NCBI GenBank assembly: GCA_049281195.1
Contig: JBAPRR010000225.1
Span: 1 to 31,037, forward strand
DNA length: 31,037 nt
Origin: JBAPRR01 sp049281195
GTDB taxonomy: Bacteria; Actinomycetota; Acidimicrobiia; Acidimicrobiales; CAVXTF01
Reading direction: 5' to 3'
Within the stretch, counting starts at the first letter, position 1. Each line of letters opens with the position of its first letter. This document shows positions 15,428 through 23,301 of this stretch, piece after piece. The notes under the pieces are model-generated. The model was not told where the DNA came from. It saw only the letters and a list, made by a program, of their open reading frames with translations, and did no database searches. Both the position numbers and the translations under genes were made by a program.

Positions 15428-16231
15428 TCAGATGGTCGAAGCGATCAGGTGCGCCATGAATTGCGCACCCGCGCCCCCGATGGGCATGTGGACCCCGTCC
15501 GATCCGAACCATTCCGGGTTTTGATCGGCGTAGTAATCGAAGTTACAGAGCCTGTCCTCGGGGTACTTCGTCACACCTTGTTCGAGTGTCACGTTCACCG
15601 ATTCCGACCAGCTGTATGACGGAGGCAGGTGAACGGTCACGAATACGACCACCGATGCGCCGGCGAGAGCGGACATCATCTGCTCGAACATCTGGGGAGT
15701 CACCGGACCGTTCGTTCCGAGATCGATCACCACGGTCGAACCGAGCGTGCCGTCGGCCTTCATCTCCTGCACCACTTGGACCCCGTCGTCCCACTGCCTG
15801 CTCACCACGGCGTTGACGTCGATCCCTGGGATGTCCGACTCGAGTGAAGGTTGAACGTCGAGCATCACCGAGTCTCCTATTGCCGTCACGTGACCGCAGT
15901 CAAAGCCGGCCGAGCAGTGCCCCGGTGGCGCCGGCGTCGGAACAGTGACCTTCGGAACGGTGGGACTCGGCGTGGTTGCCGTCGGGCTGGTTACGTGAGT
16001 CGTGGTTGCAGGCGGCGCCGTTGTTGACGTTGTCGTGGGAGCGCTGGTTGCCGTGGTCGCGGGATCAGTTGCAGCGGTCGTTGTGGGCGCGTTGCTGGCG
16101 AGCGAGGGTTTGCTCGTGGTTGTCGCGCTCCTTTTCGACGCGGATGGGTTGCTACCACACGAGGCGACGAGAATCACCGTCGCGACGAGTAACGCCGGAA
16201 CTGCAAAATAACGGGGGGCCGAATGGCGCAT
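15428..16231 (-). CDS. Lipoprotein with SGNH-hydrolase domain
   Basis: The 267-residue product has a lipoprotein signal: a hydrophobic stretch then LVASCG with lipid-accepting Cys25. Residues 30-102 form a long Thr/Ser/Ala/Pro-rich linker. Residues 113-267 are an SGNH fold: AIGDSVML with Ser120 as nucleophile, a block III-like LGTNGPV, and DGVH near the end (Asp245, His248). This domain is closest to the periplasmic SGNH part of OafB/OatA-type O-acetyltransferases, but the membrane acyltransferase part is absent. It would act on the outer face of the membrane, perhaps moving or removing acetyl groups on cell-wall or envelope glycans. A GAGG ribosome binding site precedes ATG 16229-16231. The GC-rich Thr linker is typical of actinobacterial surface proteins. 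Confidence 0.82.
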   Translation of the reverse strand: MRHSAPRYFAVPALLVATVILVASCGSNPSASKRSATTTSKPSLASNAPTTTAATDPATTATSAPTTTSTTAPPATTTHVTSPTATTPSPTVPKVTVPTPAPPGHCSAGFDCGHVTAIGDSVMLDVQPSLESDIPGIDVNAVVSRQWDDGVQVVQEMKADGTLGSTVVIDLGTNGPVTPQMFEQMMSALAGASVVVFVTVHLPPSYSWSESVNVTLEQGVTKYPEDRLCNFDYYADQNPEWFGSDGVHMPIGGAGAQFMAHLIASTI

Positions 16232-16302
16232 AGCAACCTCGGGGAATTGCTGGATCGATCACGAAGAGCGGGGAATGGTGAAGCGTGTTTACTGTACCCG
16301 GA

Positions 16303-17895
16303 CTACGGGTTTGTAACGCCCAGGTCGGAAAGTACTGCCATTGCAGCGTTTCTGCCGTTGACGGCGATCACACTTCCGCCCGGGTGGGTAGCCGCACTGC
16401 ACAGGTAGACGCCGTCTACCGGTGTCCTAGGGCTGAATCTGTTGGTCCACAACTGCTCCGGCAAGCAGTCCCCGTGGAAGATATGTCCCCCCGTCGAGCC
16501 GATCTTCGCCTCAATGTCAGGAGGGCCGAGGACTTCGCGGTACTCCACACACTGTGCGATGTCCGGAGCGAAGCGTGAGACGTGGGCAAGCACGAGATCG
16601 CCGATCTCCTCGCGTCTCCAATCCCAAGTCCCGTGCGACAGTTGGTACGGCGCGTACTGAGCGAAGATGCTCATCGCATGCCGCCCGCTCGGAGCGACCG
16701 AGCTGTCGTAAGCCGTGTGGAAGTAAAGCTCGCACCAGTAGGGCGCGGGCTCGCCGCGCCGGCTCTGTTCGTAGGCACTCTGCGTCTCGTCGACGCTGTT
16801 GGAGATCGTGACCATCGCTTTGTACGGCTCGACATCCGGTGAAGCCGCGGTGAACGTCGGGAGCCGGCTGAGTGCGCAATTCACCTTCAGCACCGGGCTG
16901 TCGCTGCGCCACTTGGCCACCCGCTCGGTGAAAGCTGCTGGAATATCGCCTTCCAGTAACGCCGCAGTCGACTTCGGGTCGGCGTTCGAAACGACAGCCC
17001 GTGCGCGCAGCATCTCTCCGCCTTCGAGGCGCACTCCCTCGCCGGGAATGACCGCGGCCACGGACACTCCACATGCGAGCACGGCCCCTGCTTCTTCTGC
17101 CGCCTCAGCCAGGGCGAAGGAGACCCTTCCCATCCCGCCGATCACGTAACCCCATGCACCGGGCTGGCCTTCGAGTGTTCCGAAGCTGTGCATCATGTGC
17201 ACGGCTGCGGTACCCGGATCCCTCGGTCCGGCGTTGGTGCCGATTACGCCCTGACCATGAAGCGCGATCCTCAGACGCTCGTCGGTCACGTGCCTTTCGA
17301 CCACGCTCGCTATCGACTCTTCGAAAAGAATCTCGATGAGCTCGGGGTCGTGTCCGACCAGTTCTTCGATCTGGGCGCGGTCAGGTGAATCGCCGACCCA
17401 GTAGTCGCGCTCACCGCCGCGAATCGCCTTACGGATGCGGGCAAAAAGGTTCTCGTAGGCGGCGAATCCGTCGAAGTCTTTCGGCGACAGCGTGGCAACG
17501 GCTTCTCTGCTTTTTTCGGAGTCGTTCCACAGTGCGATCGATGATCCATCTTCGAACGGGCACCACAGGTGAGGATCGACGATCTTCACGCTGTATCCAC
17601 GCTTGTGAAGCGCCAGCTCTTCGACGACAAGTGGATGAAGGAGCCCCACCAGGTATGCGCAGGGGCTGACCAGATACTCCGATTCGGGAAAAGGTTGCTC
17701 CAAGGTGCACGCTCCACCGACGCGTAGGTTGCGTTCGAGCACGAGTACGTCGAGCCCGCCGCGGGCGAGGTAGGCGGCCGCAGTCAGTCCGTTGTGGCCT
17801 CCGCCGACGACCACGACGTCCCAGTTGCGCCCGGCCAGCTCGCTGATTGGAGCCGGCAAACCGATTTGACCGAGCGAGTCGTTGACTCTTCCCAT
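16303..17895 (-). CDS. PYROXD2-like FAD-dependent oxidoreductase (phytoene-desaturase family)
   Basis: The 530-residue product has the dinucleotide-binding signature DVVVVGGGHNGLTAAAYLARGG at residues 26-47 and the VLERNLRVGGACT that follows. The late part includes NGRNAAMAVL and a GVYLCSAATHPGGSV segment that closes the FAD site. This is the layout of pyridine nucleotide-disulfide oxidoreductase-like proteins related to carotenoid desaturases; the closest named type is PYROXD2. The substrate is unknown, but the flavin-dependent dehydrogenation of a lipid or isoprenoid is likely. The ribosome binding site GAGG is 11 bases upstream of ATG 17893-17895. It lies 15 bp after the glycosylase gene stop on the same strand. 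No carotenoid synthesis genes are nearby. Confidence 0.85.
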   Translation of the reverse strand: MGRVNDSLGQIGLPAPISELAGRNWDVVVVGGGHNGLTAAAYLARGGLDVLVLERNLRVGGACTLEQPFPESEYLVSPCAYLVGLLHPLVVEELALHKRGYSVKIVDPHLWCPFEDGSSIALWNDSEKSREAVATLSPKDFDGFAAYENLFARIRKAIRGGERDYWVGDSPDRAQIEELVGHDPELIEILFEESIASVVERHVTDERLRIALHGQGVIGTNAGPRDPGTAAVHMMHSFGTLEGQPGAWGYVIGGMGRVSFALAEAAEEAGAVLACGVSVAAVIPGEGVRLEGGEMLRARAVVSNADPKSTAALLEGDIPAAFTERVAKWRSDSPVLKVNCALSRLPTFTAASPDVEPYKAMVTISNSVDETQSAYEQSRRGEPAPYWCELYFHTAYDSSVAPSGRHAMSIFAQYAPYQLSHGTWDWRREEIGDLVLAHVSRFAPDIAQCVEYREVLGPPDIEAKIGSTGGHIFHGDCLPEQLWTNRFSPRTPVDGVYLCSAATHPGGSVIAVNGRNAAMAVLSDLGVTNP

Positions 17896-17910
17896 GGAAC
17901 TTTTACCTCG

Positions 17911-18786
17911 TTACTTTAAGAGCCGCGATAAACGGCGGTCCGCCAATGGTTTTCCGCCTGTTTGACAGGTGGGGCAATACTGAAGCGAGCGAGTGGCGAA
18001 AGATACTTCGCGCACGGTGTCCCCGCATTCCGGGCACTTTTCACCGGTGCGGCCGTGTACTCGCATGGCGCGCTTTTTGTCTCCCTTGAGCTCTGATGCC
18101 GCCAATCCCGCGGCGCGGCCTGCGGCTTCTGTGACCGTGGACACTATGGCCTGGTGCAGGGCAGAAACCTCATCGGGCTTCAAGCGGTTGGCCGCCTTGA
18201 AGGGCGAAAGATGGGCGGCGTGGAGGGCTTCGTCGGAATAGGCGTTTCCTATCCCGGCGATTGCGGATTGCCGGGAGATGACGGTCTTGATCGTGCCGGT
18301 CTCGGACGAAAGGATCTCCTGAAGGCGATCGACGGTGAACTCCGGATCGAGGGGTTCGATGCCGAGCGTGGAGATCCCCTCTACCTCGGAGGGGTCGGAA
18401 ACCACCCAAATGGCGAGCCGCTTCTGGGTACCCATCTCGGTCACGTCGAGGCCGAGGCCGCCCTCCAACTCGATCCGCAGGGCCAGCGGCCCCCTGCCCC
18501 GACCCTTCGAACTGGCGGGAGGCTTTTGGTCACCCATCTGAACCCGCCACTTGATCCAGCCCGCCTTGGCCAGGTGGATGACGAGCCACTCTCCGGCAGT
18601 GTCGCAGCAGAGATACTTTCCCCGCCTTGACCAGGACACGACCGTTCTGCCCACCAGGGATTCGATCGGCGGGTCGAAGGTCTTTAGAGCGGCGATCGAG
18701 CTGAGATCCAGGGCCAGGATCTCGAGGCCCCGGGTGTTCTCGTCTAAGAACTGGACGAGGGCCTCGACCTGCGGCAACTCCGGCAC
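17911..18786 (-). CDS. Fpg/Nei-family DNA glycosylase with zinc finger
   Basis: The 291-residue product has the N-terminal PELPQVEAL that supplies the catalytic Pro2 and Glu3 (counting from Met). SWSRRGKYL contains the lysine of the binding loop, and GIGNAYSDEALHAAHLSPF is the helix-two-turn-helix. The C-terminal finger is CPECGDTVREVSF followed by YCPTCQTGGKPL, with four cysteines that bind zinc. It removes oxidised bases and nicks the abasic site. The usual PELPEVE is PELPQVE here, a change of Glu6 to Gln. It is closest to the actinobacterial branch that carries GDKK/AMRVHGRTG before the finger. The start is GTG at 18784-18786. It is the first gene of a minus-strand run and faces the tRNA. 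Confidence 0.92.
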   Translation of the reverse strand: MPELPQVEALVQFLDENTRGLEILALDLSSIAALKTFDPPIESLVGRTVVSWSRRGKYLCCDTAGEWLVIHLAKAGWIKWRVQMGDQKPPASSKGRGRGPLALRIELEGGLGLDVTEMGTQKRLAIWVVSDPSEVEGISTLGIEPLDPEFTVDRLQEILSSETGTIKTVISRQSAIAGIGNAYSDEALHAAHLSPFKAANRLKPDEVSALHQAIVSTVTEAAGRAAGLAASELKGDKKRAMRVHGRTGEKCPECGDTVREVSFATRSLQYCPTCQTGGKPLADRRLSRLLK

Positions 18787-18873
18787 CCCACCATTCTGCC
18801 GGGTCAGGCGCGTCTCAAGGCCGGGGGTGCGCCGTGCCGAAGGTTCGTGTCCTGAGCCCCCGCCGCTCGTCGT

Positions 18874-20688
18874 TTACAGTCGGGGTGCCGATTTAGACCG
18901 AGGCCCTAGTGCGTCGGGGGAGTAGCTCAGCTGGTAGAGCAATTGGTTTGCAACCAATAGGTCGCGGGTTCGAGTCCCGTCTCCTCCACTCGAAAAAAGT
19001 ACAGGCGGGTTGTCAGAGATGTGTACGGCACTGGAACCGTTCAATGAGACCGTCTTGTCCTCATGTTGCCGCTGATCTCGACGTTCGAGATGGCGACCCA
19101 TTGTGTACTCGGCCGTACCGGAGAATGATGCCCCCAGTAGCGTCATCGTGAATTGATCACCAGAGCTGAGCAGCGCGACTCCTGATCCGATGGCATAGAC
19201 GCCGTACTGCGAGCCAAAGGTAAAGACGACCTCGTCGTTCGAATACGACTGGAAAATTACCCCGATGCAGTCGTATTGCGGAGCGCCTTCTCCCGCATTC
19301 CAGCCGTCGGTGTGGTCGGCGAACAGGAAATTGTCCGCGTAGTCATCTCCCGTTCCACAAGAGGCCGACCCGGGTCCCAGATTTGTAACGGTCCCCAAAC
19401 CGGAGCCGCTTATTGTGACAGTCGGAGAATTGACGTTGCCGCTGATCACAACATCTGAGATTGACGGGCCAGTCACGTCGAAGCACTCGTCGGTGGTCGT
19501 GTCCGAGCTCGCTGCATAATTGGAGTCGCCGGAGTAGTAGCCGGCGAAGCACCAGTAGCCACTTGAGCTCGGGGTGAACGTCACCGACGAGGCAGTCGAG
19601 GTGTCATTGGCACCCGCGGTGACAGCAACCGGGCTGCCCAACTGGTCGGCCATCGAAGTACACGGCCCAGCACTAGCGGTCGGGCCACATTCGTAAAAAG
19701 TGACGCTGCCCGTCGGGCTTCCATATGTGGCATTGCCACTGACCACGGCCCTGTCGGTGTTGTCGTTACCCAACGCGATACTCGAGTTCGCCGCGGTCGT
19801 CGTGGTAGACGAAGGTGCTGTCCCAGTCGTCACGTCGAAGCACTCGTCGGTGGTCGTGTCCGAGCTCGCTGCATAATTGGAGTCGCCGGAGTAGTAGCCG
19901 GCGAAGCACCAGTAGCCACTTGAGCTCGGGGTGAACGTCTCTGACGAGGCAGTCGAGGTGTCATTGGCACCCGCGGTGACACCCACCGGGCTGCCCACCT
20001 GGTTGGCCTTTGAAGCGCACGGCTCAGCACTCGCGGTCGAACCGCACTCGTAGAAGGTGACGGTGCCCGTCGGGCTTCCGTATGCGGCATTGCCACTCAC
20101 CACGGCACTGTCGCTGTTGTCATTCCCGATCACGATGCTCGAGCTCGCCGGGGTTGTAGTGGTAGACGATGGTTCTGGGTACTCGGCCTCGCCAGAGAAC
20201 GACGCGCCCAGGAGATTCATCGTGAACTGATCACCTTGGCTGAGCTGCGCGACTCCTGATCCCACGGGGTAGACGCCGTAGTCCGAACCGAAGCTAAAGA
20301 CGATCTTCTTTCGCGAGTAGGACTGGATAATTACCCCGATGCAGTCGTACGTGGGTGTGTCCTCTCCCGCACCCCAGCCGTCGGTGGTGTCACTGAACAG
20401 GAATTTATTCCCGTAATCCCTTCCCCTCATGTGACTGCCACATGCCCGCACCGACGATCCGAGTTGGCCAATCGTGCCGAAGTGCGTTCCGCTCACCGTG
20501 ATACTTGGAGCCGAGACCGTCCCACCGACGGTCACATTGGTGATCGATGGCACCCCAGCAGCTGAAGCCGGCCCCACCCCGATTGCCGTTGCCCCCAGAC
20601 TGGCCGCCAACAGGGAAAGTGACATCAGCACCCCCCGCCGGAAACGTGTGTGACCCCTGCGCGCACCGTTAATCGGATATCGGCTCAT
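18874..20688 (-). CDS. Secreted Ig-like repeat protein, 3' end decayed and reading through tRNA-Ala
   Basis: The start at 20686-20688 gives MSRYPINGARRGHTRFRRG and a hydrophobic signal ending in ASAAG. The order is one TIG/IPT-like domain of about 120 residues (A), two Ig-like domains of 119 residues (B, B) with paired cysteines, and a second A domain with two cysteines at TYDCIG/QYDCIG-like sites. After AEYTMGR (about 19095) similarity stops. The next 80 codons are unrelated and end at a TAA at 18874 after passing antisense through the tRNA, where they give the well-known tRNA artefact GTRTRDLLVANQLLYQL. In the +1 frame a third A-like start, ISNVEISGN, is visible at about 19064-19090. So the true product probably ends near 19041-19100, and the gene is disrupted. 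The protein is likely surface-bound or secreted. The ribosome binding site GAGAAGGG lies 11 bases before the start. Confidence 0.7.
   Translation of the reverse strand: MSRYPINGARRGHTRFRRGVLMSLSLLAASLGATAIGVGPASAAGVPSITNVTVGGTVSAPSITVSGTHFGTIGQLGSSVRACGSHMRGRDYGNKFLFSDTTDGWGAGEDTPTYDCIGVIIQSYSRKKIVFSFGSDYGVYPVGSGVAQLSQGDQFTMNLLGASFSGEAEYPEPSSTTTTPASSSIVIGNDNSDSAVVSGNAAYGSPTGTVTFYECGSTASAEPCASKANQVGSPVGVTAGANDTSTASSETFTPSSSGYWCFAGYYSGDSNYAASSDTTTDECFDVTTGTAPSSTTTTAANSSIALGNDNTDRAVVSGNATYGSPTGSVTFYECGPTASAGPCTSMADQLGSPVAVTAGANDTSTASSVTFTPSSSGYWCFAGYYSGDSNYAASSDTTTDECFDVTGPSISDVVISGNVNSPTVTISGSGLGTVTNLGPGSASCGTGDDYADNFLFADHTDGWNAGEGAPQYDCIGVIFQSYSNDEVVFTFGSQYGVYAIGSGVALLSSGDQFTMTLLGASFSGTAEYTMGRHLERRDQRQHEDKTVSLNGSSAVHISDNPPVLFSSGGDGTRTRDLLVANQLLYQLSYSPDALGPRSKSAPRL
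18916..18988 (+). tRNA. tRNA-Ala (anticodon UGC)
   Basis: A full cloverleaf can be drawn over 73 bases. The acceptor stem GGGGGAG pairs with CTCCTCC and includes the G3-U70 pair that marks alanine tRNAs. The D stem is GCTC/GAGC, the anticodon stem ATTGG/CCAAT holds the loop TTTGCAA with anticodon TGC, and the T arm is GCGGG-TTCGAGT-CCCGT. The discriminator base is A at 18988 and CCA is not encoded. It lies 129 bp upstream of the divergent glycosylase gene. The long minus-strand reading frame of the Ig-like repeat protein passes antisense through it; that reading is not credible as protein. Confidence 0.96.
19041..19092 (-). pseudogene. Remnant of a third A domain in the shifted frame
   Basis: In the frame one base away from the long reading frame the minus strand encodes AISNVEISGNM and then a TGA at 19041-19043. 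The first ten residues match ISDVVISGN at the start of the second A domain, and the DNA GTTGCCGCTGATC of 19064-19076 matches 19433-19445. Similarity breaks right after this. The fragment shows that the array once carried another A copy that was lost by deletion or recombination. Confidence 0.65.
19472..20150. repeat. Direct repeat of ~300 bp, period 357 bp, in the Ig-like protein gene
   Basis: The blocks beginning at 19472 and 19829 start with GTCACGTCGAAGCACTCGTC and stay nearly identical for more than 150 bases, with scattered changes up to about 19800 and 20150. They encode the two B domains. High DNA identity, including silent positions, indicates recent duplication or gene conversion. 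Confidence 0.9.
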
Positions 20689-20896
20689 CTGATATAGCCC
20701 TTCTCTCGCTACATCGCGCGATCCAAAGCCAGAGTCCCCTGAGGCTCCCCCCTCACGCGTAAGGCTGACCCACATACCGTCGGGAGTCAACAGGGATGCC
20801 TGAGGGTCGCCCTGTGCCGGGCGCCGCCCGGCCCGGCTTTCGAGCTGAATACCAGGTCGACGGGTTGGGGGCCGTCCTCGACTTTCCTGACATGCG

Positions 20897-20917
20897 GTGA
20901 CGCGCTAGTGACGCGCT
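20897..20917 (+). promoter_or_regulatory. Pair of GTGACGCGCT elements 11 bp apart
   Basis: GTGACGCGCT is found at 20897-20906 and 20908-20917, in the 291-bp space between the divergent repeat-protein genes and 63 bp upstream of the start at 20980. An 11-bp direct repeat fits a helix-phased regulator site, but the functional evidence is only position and spacing. Confidence 0.3.
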
Positions 20918-20979
20918 CCGAGATAGATGATGCTTGGGGGGATGCGCCAGGGCAGCCCGCGAATGGAAGGGTCTGTTCT

Positions 20980-23301
20980 ATGACTCGAATTGGGAAGTAT
21001 TGCCGGACACTTCTGGCGGGATCACTGGTCTTCGGAGGGGCGATTGCCATCTCGGTTGTCGGCGCCTCGCTGTCCGCTTCCCCGGCTGCCGCAGCGACCA
21101 CGCCATCCCACTCGGGGATCTCGCTATCAGGGTCGCTCGGATCGGCACGGCTGTTTCGATCGGCAGGGCCACTTGGATCGAAGGGGCTGCTTGAGTCGCT
21201 CCTTCCCACGACCGGCGCCCCTGGCAATGCCGGTCTAGGGGGATCGCTTGACTCGCCAAGGGGAGCAAAGTCCGATCAGGGCGGATGGACCGTCGCCAAG
21301 TCGGCGAACATACTGTCTAAACAAGGTCTGTTCGATACAGACTCGTGCGGTTCTGCGACCAGTTGTATGGCCGTCGGCTACTACACCGACAAAGCGGGCG
21401 TCGAAGCGCCAATGGCCGAAGCGTGGAACGGCAGCAAGTGGTCCGTCCAAAAGCTCCCGAAGACTCCCGGTGACCAAAGCGGCGCCTTCTGGGGCGTATC
21501 CTGCACCTCGGCTACCGCCTGCACCGCTGTGGGAGCTTACGCCGACAGCTCCGGCGACCAAGTGAGCCTGGCCGAGGTATTCAACGGCACCTCGTGGTCC
21601 GTCGAGACCACTCCAAACCCGTCAGGAGCGCAGCCAGTGAGCCTCGAGGGTGTGTCGTGCACCTCTTCCAGCAAGTGCATCGCCGTTGGAGGTTCAGAGG
21701 ACAGTTCGGGCGACGTCACCACTTTGGTCGAGAAACGCAAGGGCACCTCGTGGTCCATCGTGGCCTCGCCCAATCCTTCTGGGGCGCAAGGAAGTGTCCT
21801 TGACGGTGAGTCCTGCACCTCGTCGAGCGCATGCACCGCGGTAGGCAAGTACATCGACAGCTCATCTGACGAGGACACCCTGGCAGAGGTGTGGAACGGC
21901 ACATCGTGGTCGATCGAGTCCACACCAAACACTTCCGGTACCCAAACCAACCTTCTCGGCAGTGTGTCGTGCACCTCCTCGGGCACCTGCTCGGCCGTCG
22001 GCGCATACGTAGACGGCTCTGGCGCCGAAGAAGCCCTTGCCGAGGAGTGGAACGGCAGCTCATGGTCCATCGAGACCATTCCCAATCCCTCCGGTGCGCA
22101 AGAAAGCACCCTCAGCGCAGTGGCCTGTACCTCGGGTGGCGCCTGCACCGCCGTGGGCGGCTATATCGATAGTTCGGGTCCGGAAATGACTCTGTCCGAA
22201 GGTTGGAACGGCACCTCGTGGTCCCTCGAGACCACTCCGAGCCCCTCCGGTGCGCTACTGAGCACCCTTGGCGGTGTGGCCTGCAGCTCAACGGGCGCCT
22301 GCATCGCTGCGGGCTACGTCATAAACAGTTCGAACGTCGAAGTCACCTTGGCCGAGGCGCGCAATGGCGCTTCTTGGTCCATCAAGACCACTCCTAATCC
22401 CAAGGGAATATCACAAGAAAGCGAGCTCCTGAGCGTGGCGTGCACGTCCGCGAACGCATGCACCGCGGTCGGGGGGAGCGTCTCTGAGGTCACGACCGCA
22501 TTGGTCGAGGCGTGGAACGGCACCAAATGGTCCATCCAGACCACTCCCACACCCTCTGGTGCGCAAGACAGCGCCCTTTACGCAGTGGCGTGCACCTCGG
22601 CCAGCGCGTGCACCGCCGTCGGTGGCTATGAAAACAGCTCGGACGCCGACGAAACCCTGGCCGAGGTGTGGAACGGCACGTCGTGGTCCATCCAGAGCAC
22701 TCCCAACCCCTCCGGTGCGGAGGCCAGCGCCCTCAACTCGGTGGCCTGCACCGCGGCGAATGCCTGTACCGCGGTCGGTGACTACACCGACAGCTCCGGC
22801 GACGAGGACACCCTGGCCGAGGTGTGGAACGGCACGTCGTGGTCCATCGAGAGCACTCCCAGCCCCTCCGGTGCGGAGGCCAGCGTCCTCAAATCGGTGG
22901 CCTGCACCGCGGCGAATGCCTGTACCGCGGTCGGTGACTACACCGACAGCTCCGGCACTCAGGACACCCTGGCCGAGGCGTGGAACGGCACGTCGTGGTC
23001 CATCGAGACGACACCCAACCCCACTGGCGACGGATATGACACCCTGAGCGGTGTGTCCTGCACCTCGGGCGCCCCCTGCACCGCCGTCGGCGCTTACACC
23101 GACAGCGCGGGGTACATAACCACCCTGGCCGAAGCGTGGGATGGTACGTCGTGGTCCATCCAGGCCACACCCCTACCCCTGGGCGCGCCGAGCGGCAACC
23201 TCGACGGAGTGGCGTGCACCTCTAGCGGCTGTACGGCCGTCGGCGACTACAGCTCGATCGCGGGATTCGTCCTGGCGTTGGTGGAGGTCGAGTCCGCCTA
23301 G
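20980..23301 (+). CDS. Secreted protein with twelve and a half 52-residue WNGTSWS repeats
   Basis: The start at 20980 gives MTRIGKYCRTLLAGSLVFGG and a signal peptide ending in SPAAAA. A ribosome binding site, GGAAGGG, lies 8 bases before it. A low-complexity stretch follows, then from 21340 to the end twelve full copies and one partial copy of a 52-residue unit. Each unit has V(S/A)CTS-x-x-A-C-(T)AVG, a TLAE strand, WNGTSWSIE and TPNPSGA. The two cysteines of each unit are five residues apart and could form a disulfide. Units 9-11 are nearly identical in DNA. The strand pattern suggests a beta-propeller-like or other beta-rich extracellular protein. I know this type as common in actinobacteria, without a known function. 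It is likely exported, perhaps for surface attachment. No enzyme domain is seen. Confidence 0.85.
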   Translation: MTRIGKYCRTLLAGSLVFGGAIAISVVGASLSASPAAAATTPSHSGISLSGSLGSARLFRSAGPLGSKGLLESLLPTTGAPGNAGLGGSLDSPRGAKSDQGGWTVAKSANILSKQGLFDTDSCGSATSCMAVGYYTDKAGVEAPMAEAWNGSKWSVQKLPKTPGDQSGAFWGVSCTSATACTAVGAYADSSGDQVSLAEVFNGTSWSVETTPNPSGAQPVSLEGVSCTSSSKCIAVGGSEDSSGDVTTLVEKRKGTSWSIVASPNPSGAQGSVLDGESCTSSSACTAVGKYIDSSSDEDTLAEVWNGTSWSIESTPNTSGTQTNLLGSVSCTSSGTCSAVGAYVDGSGAEEALAEEWNGSSWSIETIPNPSGAQESTLSAVACTSGGACTAVGGYIDSSGPEMTLSEGWNGTSWSLETTPSPSGALLSTLGGVACSSTGACIAAGYVINSSNVEVTLAEARNGASWSIKTTPNPKGISQESELLSVACTSANACTAVGGSVSEVTTALVEAWNGTKWSIQTTPTPSGAQDSALYAVACTSASACTAVGGYENSSDADETLAEVWNGTSWSIQSTPNPSGAEASALNSVACTAANACTAVGDYTDSSGDEDTLAEVWNGTSWSIESTPSPSGAEASVLKSVACTAANACTAVGDYTDSSGTQDTLAEAWNGTSWSIETTPNPTGDGYDTLSGVSCTSGAPCTAVGAYTDSAGYITTLAEAWDGTSWSIQATPLPLGAPSGNLDGVACTSSGCTAVGDYSSIAGFVLALVEVESA
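21340..23298 (+). repeat. 52-residue (156-bp) tandem repeats, 12.5 copies
   Basis: Copies begin at the residues CGSATSC, CTSATAC, CTSSSKC, CTSSSAC, CTSSGTC, CTSGGAC, CSSTGAC, CTSANAC, CTSASAC, CTAANAC, CTAANAC, CTSGAPC and a last CTSSGC. Copies 7 and 8 differ in length (53 and 50 residues). Copies 9 to 11 share long stretches of identical DNA, so this part has been homogenised. Confidence 0.92.

Noticed and set aside
18874..19040. The C-terminal 55 codons of the Ig-like frame as real protein
   Set aside because: They include the antisense translation of tRNA-Ala, a known annotation artefact, and have no similarity to the domains before them.
21340..23298. Regular repeats considered as a CRISPR array
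   Set aside because: The 156-bp period is a multiple of three, the repeats are diverged and translate into one continuous protein; there are no unique spacers and no cas genes.
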